Shown here piece by piece: positions 1-6,411 of a DNA stretch of 9,194 bases (position 1 is its first letter; each line of letters opens with the position of its first letter). The translations under genes and the position numbers were made by a program. The notes under the pieces were generated by a model. It had not been told where the DNA came from. It ran no database searches and saw only the letters and a program-made list of their open reading frames with translations. Source of the DNA: an uncultured Ruminococcus sp. (GTDB lineage Bacteria; Bacillota; Clostridia; Oscillospirales; Ruminococcaceae); NCBI GenBank assembly GCA_900545125.1, contig UQXS01000092.1, positions 1-9,194 on the forward strand, read 5' to 3'.

Positions 1-156
1 CTGGATGAGGTGCCGGTGTGGATGAATAAAAACGGCAGGATCATGCTGGTGAAATATATGGCAGTCAGAGACAGGAATGGCCAGTATATAGGTACTCTTG
101 AACTGGTACAGGACATGGAGTTTGCAAGAGAGTATTTTGAAAGAAAACATGACTGA
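1..156 (+). CDS. C-terminal end of a PAS/DUF438-type protein (partial)
   Basis: The frame is open from base 1 and ends with TGA at 154-156, giving 51 residues. The tail contains VRDRNGQYIGTLELVQDMEF, the typical end of a PAS fold: a charged hairpin 'RDxxGxYxGTLE' followed by 'xQDM', as in the C-terminal PAS domain of DUF438 proteins of anaerobic Firmicutes. These proteins are thought to sense small ligands or redox state through the PAS domain, but nothing here shows a ligand. The N-terminus lies outside the window. The last 8 bases overlap the proposed ATG of the MATE gene, so the two are probably co-transcribed and translationally coupled. The family name rests on a short tail, so a different PAS-containing protein is possible. 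Confidence 0.55.
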   Translation: MDEVPVWMNKNGRIMLVKYMAVRDRNGQYIGTLELVQDMEFAREYFERKHD

Positions 157-1402
157 AGAGGCAACAGGAATGACAAAAGAAGTGCAGGCAAATAAATACG
201 AAATTGATATGTGCAACGGAACGATCATGGATAAGCTGATTTCGTTTTCCCTGCCGCTGATGCTGTCAGGGATCCTGCAGCTTTTGTTTAATGCAGTGGA
301 TATTGTAGTGGTTGGACGCTTCACCGGCAGTCAGGCGCTGGCGGCAGTGGGATCCACTACTGCCCTGATCAATCTGTTCATCAACCTTTTTATCGGTGTT
401 TCGCTGGGAGCCAATGTGCTGGCCGCCAGATATTATGCAGCAGGGAAGCAGAAGGAAATGTCAGAAACAGTACACACAGCGATGCTGTTTGCCCTGATCA
501 GTGGATGTGTCATGGTTCTTGCAGGACTGTTTTTTTCGAGAGGTGCACTGGAGCTGATGGATACACCGGATGATGTGATCAGTCAGGCAGCTCTTTATAT
601 GAAGATCTATTTCATGGGAATGCCCTTTTTCATGCTTTATAATTATGGGGCTGCAATCTTAAGGGCAGTAGGTGATACGAAGAGGCCGCTGCTGTTTCTG
701 GTTATTTCAGGAGCAGCCAATGCGGCTCTGAACCTGCTTCTGGTCATTGTCTTTTCCATGGGAGTGGCGGGAGTAGCAGTCGCAACGGTGATCTCCCAGT
801 GTATTTCCTGTGTAATGGTATTATCCTGTCTCATCCGGACAGAAAGCAGTTATCAGCTTTCTCTTAAAAAGCTTCGGATCCGCCCGGCTTATCTTCTGCA
901 GATCTTTCAGGTGGGGATCCCGGCAGGAATACAGAGTACAGTGATCACCTTTTCTAATGTGCTGCTGCAGTCTTCCGTGAATTCCTTCGGTTCTACGGCG
1001 ATGGCGGGCTATACTGCAGCCAACAATATTTTCGGATTTCTGTACACGTCGATAAACTCTGTTTCACAGGCATGTATGAGCTTTACCAGCCAGAATTATG
1101 GCGCAGGGAAGAAAAAGAGGATGGATCTGGTGCTTCGGGACTGCCTGATCCTGACGGTGGTGATTGGGCTTCTGATGGGCGGAGGTGCCTATCTTTTCGG
1201 ACCGGAGCTATTACATATTTATACCTCTGACGAGGCAGTAATTGCCTGTGGCATGGAAATTCTTCTTTATACTACGGTCACGTATTTTCTGTGTGGGATC
1301 ATGGATCTGATCCCGGGAGCACTGCGTGGAATGGGACGCTCCGGTGTGCCGATGATCCTGTCTATTATCCGCTGTGCATCCGACCGTGAGCTATGTTCAT
1401 GA
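149..1402 (+). CDS. MATE-family multidrug/Na+ efflux transporter, C-terminus lost at a junction
   Basis: This is an inner-membrane antiporter of the MATE/NorM (MatE) type, which exports cationic compounds in exchange for Na+ or H+. Visible family marks are the N-terminal LPLMLSGILQLLFNAVDIVVVGRF segment with GSQALAAVGST, then repeated hydrophobic helices, an ILRAVGDTKRPL loop, and a second half with VGIPAGIQS and a SQNYGAGKKKR loop. The second half repeats the fold of the first. ATG 149 is preferred because it overlaps the upstream stop; ATG 170, with AAGAGG upstream, is the alternative. About 407 residues look genuine, ending at LRGMG...PMILSII near 1369. The remaining ten residues and TGA come from antisense rsmI sequence. 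MATE proteins are usually about 440-460 residues, so the last helix or two are missing. GC content and codon use differ from everything to the right. Confidence 0.85.
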   Translation: MTEEATGMTKEVQANKYEIDMCNGTIMDKLISFSLPLMLSGILQLLFNAVDIVVVGRFTGSQALAAVGSTTALINLFINLFIGVSLGANVLAARYYAAGKQKEMSETVHTAMLFALISGCVMVLAGLFFSRGALELMDTPDDVISQAALYMKIYFMGMPFFMLYNYGAAILRAVGDTKRPLLFLVISGAANAALNLLLVIVFSMGVAGVAVATVISQCISCVMVLSCLIRTESSYQLSLKKLRIRPAYLLQIFQVGIPAGIQSTVITFSNVLLQSSVNSFGSTAMAGYTAANNIFGFLYTSINSVSQACMSFTSQNYGAGKKKRMDLVLRDCLILTVVIGLLMGGGAYLFGPELLHIYTSDEAVIACGMEILLYTTVTYFLCGIMDLIPGALRGMGRSGVPMILSIIRCASDRELCS

Positions 1403-1569
1403 AAACTTACAAGATGATTTTTTATGTCATATCGGTTAAGCAGTTTCAATGTGACTCTCGTGTCCTCGGCACAAATGAAATCCACCTCTTTCAGCGTTTC
1501 AATCTGTCTGAAAGTCATATCCCCCAGATTTCCTATAGGAGTGCCTATTATATAAAAAATTCCGCTCAT
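1267..1569 (-). pseudogene. rsmI: 16S rRNA (cytidine-2'-O)-methyltransferase RsmI, N-terminal fragment
   Basis: RsmI 2'-O-methylates C1402 of 16S rRNA, in the P site, using SAM. The first 72 or so residues are characteristic: GIFYIIGTPIGNLGDMT, VDFICAEDTRVT and LVSFHEHS match the conserved N-terminus of the family. After DRI (about base 1354) the family expects a segment ending in a SDAGTP motif. Here the frame instead runs antisense through MATE DNA and stops at 1267, so about three quarters of the usual ~280 residues, including the SAM-binding part, are absent. The start ATG at 1569-1567 overlaps the trmN6 stop as ATGA and has AAGGA about 8 bases upstream. The trmN6-rsmI order is the same as in the Bacillus yabB-yabC region, where a GIY-YIG gene (yazA) lies between; it is absent here. 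The fragment is not expected to be functional as drawn. Confidence 0.85.
1354..1369. other. Chimeric joint between MATE (plus) and rsmI (minus)
   Basis: Two genes in opposite orientation meet here in mid-domain. Left of the joint the plus strand encodes normal MATE sequence up to ...MILSII. Right of it the minus strand encodes normal RsmI up to ...AQRIIDRI. The bases 1354-1369 read sensibly in both proteins, as ILSII on plus and RIIDRI on minus, so the two parents seem to have shared up to about 16 bases here. No IS, inverted repeat, att-like site or tRNA is visible at the joint. Short shared sequence at a cut between unrelated genes is expected from a mis-joined assembly or amplification chimera, but also from microhomology-mediated recombination. 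Confidence 0.75.
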
Positions 1570-2288
1570 AAATTTTCCTTTCCAACGGCGTAAATTTTTT
1601 TCAGTTCGTCTGAAAATCCTTCTCCGCTGCGGATATAAAGCTGTTTTTCAACTTTCATGAATGGCTTTGAACCTTTTTTTCCCTCTATAAGAAACAGCCA
1701 CGGTGCTTCATCAGGAGTTTTGGAGACGAATTTCAGCCGTTTTGGTTCGATGTTATGGTTCTTCATAGCAAAAATAACATCGGACAGCCTTTCGGGTCTG
1801 TTGCAGAGACAAAATCTGCCGCCGAATTTAAGCAGTCTTTCAGCAGCCCGGCATATATCGTCAATATTGCACATTATCTCGTGGCGGGCTATTCTCTGCG
1901 CATCGGACGCACTTTCAAAACCAGCGTTCGCAGCTTTATACGGCGGATTACAAGTCACAAGATCAAGTCTGCCAAGAGGCGCATCATCCCAGAGCTGCCT
2001 GAGATCAGAACATATCGGCACAATGCCGGTGGTTTCGCTTCTCTCCAGTCCGAGACGGAGCTGCTCAATGGCTCCCTCCTGAATATCAACCGCATAAGTC
2101 ACCCTCGGAGGCAGCTTCTTCTGCATGATAAGCGGAATTATACCGCATCCTGTTCCCAGATCGCATACCATATCCTTCTGACGATAGCCGGAAAAATCAG
2201 CAAGCAAAAAGGCATCAGTCCCGAACCGGTGATCTGAGCTGGCACAAACCGTTATTTTCTCTGTGAGTTTTTCAAATTTATATTCCAT
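1566..2288 (-). CDS. trmN6: tRNA1(Val) (adenine(37)-N6)-methyltransferase-like protein
   Basis: A 240-residue class I SAM-dependent methyltransferase of the YfiC/TrmN6 (YabB) group, which makes m6A37 in tRNA1-Val in E. coli. The SAM motif I is CDLGTGCGII at residues 42-51, the acidic strand-2 residue is in YAVDIQ near 68, and the N6-adenine catalytic motif NPPY is at 114-117, followed by ARHE as in the family. The N-terminal FGTDAFLLADF is also typical of TrmN6. It starts 2 bases after the mnmA stop. A GGAGG inside the last codons of mnmA probably serves as its ribosome site, though its spacing of about 15 bases is long. It overlaps rsmI by 4 bases (ATGA). The exact tRNA target is inferred from the family; Gram-positive YabB proteins are less studied than E. 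coli YfiC. Confidence 0.88.
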   Translation of the reverse strand: MEYKFEKLTEKITVCASSDHRFGTDAFLLADFSGYRQKDMVCDLGTGCGIIPLIMQKKLPPRVTYAVDIQEGAIEQLRLGLERSETTGIVPICSDLRQLWDDAPLGRLDLVTCNPPYKAANAGFESASDAQRIARHEIMCNIDDICRAAERLLKFGGRFCLCNRPERLSDVIFAMKNHNIEPKRLKFVSKTPDEAPWLFLIEGKKGSKPFMKVEKQLYIRSGEGFSDELKKIYAVGKENL

Positions 2289-2290
2289 AA

Positions 2291-3367
2291 TTATTTTATA
2301 GTTCCTCCGCCGACAACTATATCACCGTCATAGAAAACAACAGCCTGACCGCTTGTGACGGCTCTCTGCGGCTGTTCAAACTCAACAAGATACTCTCCGT
2401 TTCCAAGTGACGACAGGAGCGCTGCCTGTTCGTTCTGACTGTAACGTGTTTTCGCTGTGATCCTGACAGGCGATGTAAGTTCGGGGATCGAAATGAGATT
2501 AACGTCATACGCAGTCAGAGAATTTGTATACAGATCCTTTTCATCGCCGAGTATGACGGTATTTTTATCAACTTGCTTTCTCACAACGTAAAGCGGTCTG
2601 CCTGCGGCGATTCCAAGACCCTTGCGCTGACCTATAGTATAATTTATTATTCCCTTATGTACGCCGAGAATATTTCCGTCCATATCCTCAAAGTTTCCGC
2701 AAATCGGATCTTTTCCTGTGAATTTTCTTATAAAACCGGAATAATCGCCGTCAGGAACAAAGCATATATCCTGACTGTCGGGCTTGTTTGAATTTACAAG
2801 TCCGGCTTTTTCTGCGATAGCTCTCACTTCGTTCTTTTCTAAGTTTCCAAGCGGAAAAATAACGTGGGCAAGCTGTTCCTGCGTCAGAGAATACATCACG
2901 TAGGTCTGATCTTTACTTCTGTCGGCAGAACGTTTAAGCAGATAGCGCTGTCTTTCGCTGTCATATTCACAGACAGCATAATGTCCGGTAGCTATATAAT
3001 CGTATCCGAGTTCCATTGCCCGGCGCAGCATTTTATCAAATTTTACGTGCCTGTTGCATTCTATGCATGGATTGGGAGTACGTCCGCACAGATAGCTTTC
3101 AGCAAAATGTTCCATGACCTTTTCACGGAAGCAGTCTTTAAAATTAAAAGTGAGATGTTCAAATCCCAGACGCCTTGCCACGCTTTTAGCATCGAGAACA
3201 TCTGACAGGGCACAGCAGGTCTTTGCGGAATCCTCCGGTTCTTCAATATCCTCGCTGCCGAACATTTTCAGCGTAACGCCCATAACATCGTATCCCTGCT
3301 CCCTGAGAAGCAGTGCGGCAACAGAGCTGTCTACTCCGCCGCTCATTCCAATCATTACTTTTTTCAA
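2291..3367 (-). CDS. mnmA: tRNA-specific 2-thiouridylase MnmA
   Basis: MnmA installs sulfur at position 2 of the wobble uridine in tRNAs for Lys, Glu and Gln, using ATP and a persulfide relay. The 358-residue length is normal. Signatures are the PP-loop SGGVDSS at residues 9-15, TPNPCIECN with the catalytic Cys101, ATGHYA near 127, and DSQDICFVPDGDY with the second catalytic Cys202. The C-terminal beta-barrel part includes TIGQRKGLGI. The start is a TTG at 3367-3365, chosen because it gives the canonical KKVMIGMSGGVDSS N-terminus. It overlaps the HAD stop as TTGA and has AAGGA about 11 bases upstream; ATG four codons in would leave only MIGMSGG. It sits mid-operon between a HAD gene and trmN6. 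In many Clostridia mnmA follows the iscS/iscU-type genes, which are not present here. Confidence 0.97.
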   Translation of the reverse strand: MKKVMIGMSGGVDSSVAALLLREQGYDVMGVTLKMFGSEDIEEPEDSAKTCCALSDVLDAKSVARRLGFEHLTFNFKDCFREKVMEHFAESYLCGRTPNPCIECNRHVKFDKMLRRAMELGYDYIATGHYAVCEYDSERQRYLLKRSADRSKDQTYVMYSLTQEQLAHVIFPLGNLEKNEVRAIAEKAGLVNSNKPDSQDICFVPDGDYSGFIRKFTGKDPICGNFEDMDGNILGVHKGIINYTIGQRKGLGIAAGRPLYVVRKQVDKNTVILGDEKDLYTNSLTAYDVNLISIPELTSPVRITAKTRYSQNEQAALLSSLGNGEYLVEFEQPQRAVTSGQAVVFYDGDIVVGGGTIK

Positions 3368-4026
3368 GATATTTCGTTCCTTACTATATTTTCCATTTCT
3401 TTTAGAGAAGCGACATAAAAATCAGCCGTCTCTGCGATCAATTTACTTTCAGCTGACGAAACTTCGTCATATACACCAACCGTTACAAAACCTGCTCCGG
3501 ACGCTGTTTCTATACAGTGCAGTGAATCTTCGGCAACAAGTATCTCTCCCGGACAAGCCCCGAGTATCTCCGCAGCGCCCAGAAAAATATCAGGAAAAAC
3601 CTTTCCCATGGGATATTCCCTGTCAGTCAGGATAAATTTCATCCTGCCGTATATGCCGCATCGGCGCATAACGGCTTCTGCAAGATTTTTATAAGTAGCC
3701 GTTGCCACTCCGTATGGGATACGCTGACTGTCAAGAAAATCAAGGAGTTCCGCTGCATAGGGCTTGAGCCGGATATTTTCCTCGTACTCGACACGCACCA
3801 GTTCTTCTATCCGCTTTATAACGTATTCTTTGCTGCACGTCAGACAAAAACGGTCGATAAAATACTGTGCGGATTCCTCCAGCGTCATCTTTTTCACGTT
3901 GTCGGAGACATCTTCCGGCGGGTCGGATATACCGTTTTCCCGGAGAAATTTTATATCTGTCCTGCTCCACACTTTCATAGAATCTATCAGTGTTCCGTCA
4001 AGATCAAATATTATGCCCTTAATCAT
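3364..4026 (-). CDS. HAD-superfamily phosphatase, beta-phosphoglucomutase-like
   Basis: A 220-residue soluble HAD hydrolase with a helical C1-type cap. Motif I is FDLDGTLIDS, with nucleophile Asp8 and acid/base Asp10. Motif II is the Thr of VATAT near 109. Motif III is Lys142 in GKVFPDIF (more often GKPxPDIF). Motif IV is VAEDS with Glu167-Asp168. The pattern fits small-molecule phosphatases or phosphomutases (PGMB, phosphoglycolate phosphatase, YqaB-like); the substrate cannot be read from sequence. I chose ATG 4026 because it gives the classic MIKGIIFDLDGTL start and has GGTGG 6 bases upstream. ATG 4032 is also possible but would sit directly against that site. The start lies inside the end of the upstream peptidase gene and the stop overlaps mnmA, so translation is probably coupled on both sides. 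Confidence 0.9.
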   Translation of the reverse strand: MIKGIIFDLDGTLIDSMKVWSRTDIKFLRENGISDPPEDVSDNVKKMTLEESAQYFIDRFCLTCSKEYVIKRIEELVRVEYEENIRLKPYAAELLDFLDSQRIPYGVATATYKNLAEAVMRRCGIYGRMKFILTDREYPMGKVFPDIFLGAAEILGACPGEILVAEDSLHCIETASGAGFVTVGVYDEVSSAESKLIAETADFYVASLKEMENIVRNEIS

Positions 4027-4969
4027 CAGCATCCACCGTATTTTCTTTTTCGGCAAGCTGCTGTTTTCTGCTCCAGACATCGTTGTTTTCTATTTCAGGA
4101 TTTGGCGTAAAGCATCCTTCGGTTTCGGCATCGCCGCATATCACAACAGCCTGTTGATACATAATATCGTATATGGTCTCAAAACGGCTGATCTCATATG
4201 TAGTGTTTCCTACCAAAGGATCGGCAGTATATATCACGCCTGCATTCAGATCATAGCCGTAAATGGCGACGCAGTGCTGATAATCATTGAATACCATATC
4301 TTCGCCGTTTCCTGCCGTCCATTTATAATTGGGATACGTCTCCCTCTGATCCATGGTTGTCCACACGATGACCGGTCTGTCCTGAGTCAGCTGAAAAAGC
4401 AGTGCTTTGAAATCAGTCCCTGTAATATCAACGGCGTAACAGGGAGAATCAATAGATTCAAAATATTCATATGCCGTCTTTACAATAACGGGAGCGTAGC
4501 ATCCGAAACCGTTATTGGACTTAGGATCACCTATATACGCATAGTACATATTAACTGCGCCCTCATAATCCACAGGCATAAAATTATCGCACAGCTCTAC
4601 TTTGTCAATATCAAATCCAAGATAATTCAATACTTCTGCAAGCGCCGTAACCTCGCAGCCTGTCGGAAGCTCCGGTTCCTGCATGATCGCCTCGAATCCC
4701 TCTATAACGTAGGAATCCGGTATTTCGTTTTTCTCTGTGAAAAATATATCTATACTGAACGGCTGTGTTGGCGGCTCTGTAGCCGCCGGGATCTCCTCTG
4801 TCTGAACAGCAGACGTCTCATCTGCGGACGTACTTACCGAAGCGGATGTTGTATCTGCCGCACCTGATTCTTCAACGTTATAGTCCCTTACTTTTACAGT
4901 AGTTCCACAGGAACAGAGCATAGCTGTCATAATCAGAATTGCAGAAATATGCGGGAATTTTTTCAGCAT
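4019..4969 (-). CDS. Predicted lipoprotein with a C39-like cysteine peptidase domain
   Basis: A 316-residue exported protein. Residues 1-21 form a signal peptide (KK, then a hydrophobic run) ending in LCSC, so Cys21 is the likely lipidated residue. Position -2 is Cys, which is unusual, and Cys19 is an alternative. Residues ~33-70 are a Ser/Thr/Ala/Glu/Pro-rich linker suited to crossing the cell wall. The catalytic domain runs ~95-280 and resembles the Peptidase_C39_2/YvpB group: LPTGCEVTALAEVLNYLGF holds the nucleophile Cys105, DYQHCVAIYGYD holds His232, and TADPL holds Asp250. Such proteins are surface papain-fold enzymes whose substrates are mostly unknown. Unlike bacteriocin C39 peptidases, no ABC transporter is attached. 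A GGAG in the last codons of tmcAL is its ribosome site, so it is co-transcribed with the RNA-modification genes although its function looks unrelated. Confidence 0.85.
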   Translation of the reverse strand: MLKKFPHISAILIMTAMLCSCGTTVKVRDYNVEESGAADTTSASVSTSADETSAVQTEEIPAATEPPTQPFSIDIFFTEKNEIPDSYVIEGFEAIMQEPELPTGCEVTALAEVLNYLGFDIDKVELCDNFMPVDYEGAVNMYYAYIGDPKSNNGFGCYAPVIVKTAYEYFESIDSPCYAVDITGTDFKALLFQLTQDRPVIVWTTMDQRETYPNYKWTAGNGEDMVFNDYQHCVAIYGYDLNAGVIYTADPLVGNTTYEISRFETIYDIMYQQAVVICGDAETEGCFTPNPEIENNDVWSRKQQLAEKENTVDADD

Positions 4970-4975
4970 TTATAT

Positions 4976-6178
4976 TTACTCCATATCTATCATTATTTTA
5001 GCACGGTAATCTTTCTGGGCGGAAGTAACGGTTTCCATTGCAAGACCATATACGTCAGATGCCCTTATTTCAAGATCTGCGAATCTCTCTGCACTTTCAC
5101 TGATCTGCGAAAGCTTTGCTATGGACGTTGAAAACGGGATCTTTGTAAAGCTCTTTGCCCGTGAAAGTATCTCTGTTCCACGTTCATTGAACGCAAGTAT
5201 CCTGCCGTATGCCGGAAGATTTTTCATATCGTTTTTGGTGATTCCGATAAGCAGCGACAGCATAATGCGCCTGATGCGTGACATTGTATATCTCTTTGTC
5301 TTGACAGTGAAAAGAAGTTCTTCAAGCGAACCTGCCATTCTTGCGCCGTAGATCCTGTTTTCAAGCCCCTGTCCTACGTCGCTGATATGAGAAATCTCCT
5401 CTGCGGATGTGCTTCTTAATTTATAAAGCAGAACTCTTTCAAGGCGCTCCAGAGAAGCCGTTGCGCCATTCCGGACAGCATTGGCTATTGCATCAGTCCA
5501 CAGTGGAATGGTATACTCGCTTATCTCGGACACGTCTTTTCCTGCAGCCAGGCGCTCACGCATAAAAGATGAACTGGCAAAGCCATTTTCAGGCATCAGT
5601 CCGTTGTGAGAGCTGTACACCCTTTTTATCGTGAACGGAACTATAGGCGAAGTAAACTTTATGAGGGCACGGAGATATTCAATGGCAAGCATATTGTTCG
5701 GCGAAGTAATTATTTCCGCAATTTCCGGATCTATTCCCTTGATAACCGAACTCAGCGCTCTCGGATAAGTATAGCCTTTTTCCATTATATGTCTTATTTC
5801 ACTGTCATGAACAACGGCTGTTACTTCTATTGTTTCCATTGCACGCTGTAACTTGTCCACATTGCCGCATTCGCTGCCGAAAGATATCTCATCAACAACA
5901 CCGAGACTGTCCAGAAGCCAGACTGCTCCCTCCGCAAATTTTTCCGCTGAGGACAAACAGTACTGCACAGGGAGTTCGATTACAAGATCGGCTCCGGAAC
6001 GCACTGCAAGACGTGCACGGTCGATCTTGTCAATCAGCGCTGTGTCGCCCCGCTGGACAAAATTTCCGCTCATTACAGCAACTATATGGGTTGCTCCGTT
6101 CTTTCTCGTCTCCATGATATGCCGGAGATGCCCGTTATGAAACGGATTGTACTCACAGATTATACCGCTGATTTTCAT
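4976..6178 (-). CDS. tmcAL: tRNA(Met) cytidine acetate ligase TmcAL (YlbM family)
   Basis: TmcAL makes N4-acetylcytidine at the wobble position of elongator tRNA-Met, using acetate and ATP via an acetyl-adenylate (established for B. subtilis YlbM). The 400-residue length is normal. The nucleotidyltransferase-like core is clear: GIICEYNPFHNGH carries the HxGH-type motif at residues 14-17, MSGNFVQRGD lies at ~36-45, and SGADLVIELPV and SPNNMLAIEYLRAL are strongly conserved in the family. I chose ATG 6178 because it gives the standard MKISGIICEYNPFHNGH start and has AGAGG about 8 bases upstream; an upstream in-frame ATG at 6205 lacks both. It is the first gene of the minus-strand operon and is divergent from ackA. 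The stop at 4978-4976 is 6 bases before the lipoprotein start. Confidence 0.95.
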   Translation of the reverse strand: MKISGIICEYNPFHNGHLRHIMETRKNGATHIVAVMSGNFVQRGDTALIDKIDRARLAVRSGADLVIELPVQYCLSSAEKFAEGAVWLLDSLGVVDEISFGSECGNVDKLQRAMETIEVTAVVHDSEIRHIMEKGYTYPRALSSVIKGIDPEIAEIITSPNNMLAIEYLRALIKFTSPIVPFTIKRVYSSHNGLMPENGFASSSFMRERLAAGKDVSEISEYTIPLWTDAIANAVRNGATASLERLERVLLYKLRSTSAEEISHISDVGQGLENRIYGARMAGSLEELLFTVKTKRYTMSRIRRIMLSLLIGITKNDMKNLPAYGRILAFNERGTEILSRAKSFTKIPFSTSIAKLSQISESAERFADLEIRASDVYGLAMETVTSAQKDYRAKIMIDME

Positions 6179-6305
6179 TTTACTACCTCTTCTCTTAAAA
6201 TTCAATATTTTTCAGATGTTTTTTACTTCTTTCACATAATATTCGCAAAAACAAGATCTGTTTTGTTGGTTTTTTTGCTGTTTTCACAAAATTTACAAAA
6301 AAGAC
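6179..6305. promoter_or_regulatory. AT-rich divergent intergenic region upstream of tmcAL
   Basis: This AT-rich stretch must hold the promoter of the minus-strand tmcAL operon. The best -10 candidate on the minus strand is TATTAT near 6237-6243, but I see no convincing -35 at 16-18 bases from it, so I do not assign a precise promoter. T-rich runs near 6250-6300 lie just upstream of the ackA -35 and could act as an UP element for ackA. I see no clear operator palindrome or riboswitch. Confidence 0.4.
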
Positions 6306-6333
6306 TTGCATTTCCCCGGAAATGGTATATAAT
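6306..6333 (+). promoter_or_regulatory. Promoter of ackA (sigma-A type)
   Basis: TTGCAT at 6306-6311 and a perfect TATAAT at 6328-6333 are separated by 16 bases; with CTTGCA as the -35 the gap is 17. Transcription should begin near 6340, giving a leader of about 72 bases. A consensus -10 fits the optimised codon use of the gene behind it. Confidence 0.75.
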
Positions 6334-6411
6334 AGTATATGCAAAGGCTGCACATCAGGTACATTCTGTACAGCGCTGCCTGAAATTCATTCGGAAAGGA
6401 ATTTGCACATC

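Noticed and set aside
1267..1402. A MATE-RsmI overlapping antisense gene arrangement
   Set aside because: The tails of both frames beyond the joint do not match their families and simply read through the other gene, so this is a truncation, not natural overlapping coding.
1657..2237. Plus-strand open frames opposite trmN6
   Set aside because: They are shadows of a gene with SAM and NPPY motifs; no ribosome sites or family features.
3764..4867. Long plus-strand open frame of 367 codons
   Set aside because: It lies antisense to the peptidase and HAD genes, whose catalytic motifs, signal peptide and coupled starts are clear. Its translation is Arg/Ser/Ile-rich with no domain pattern.
6359..6371. 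GTACA-TTC-TGTAC dyad in the ackA leader
   Set aside because: A 5-base stem with a 3-base loop is too short to call an operator or riboswitch, and no known leader element matches. Recorded only as a possible regulator site.
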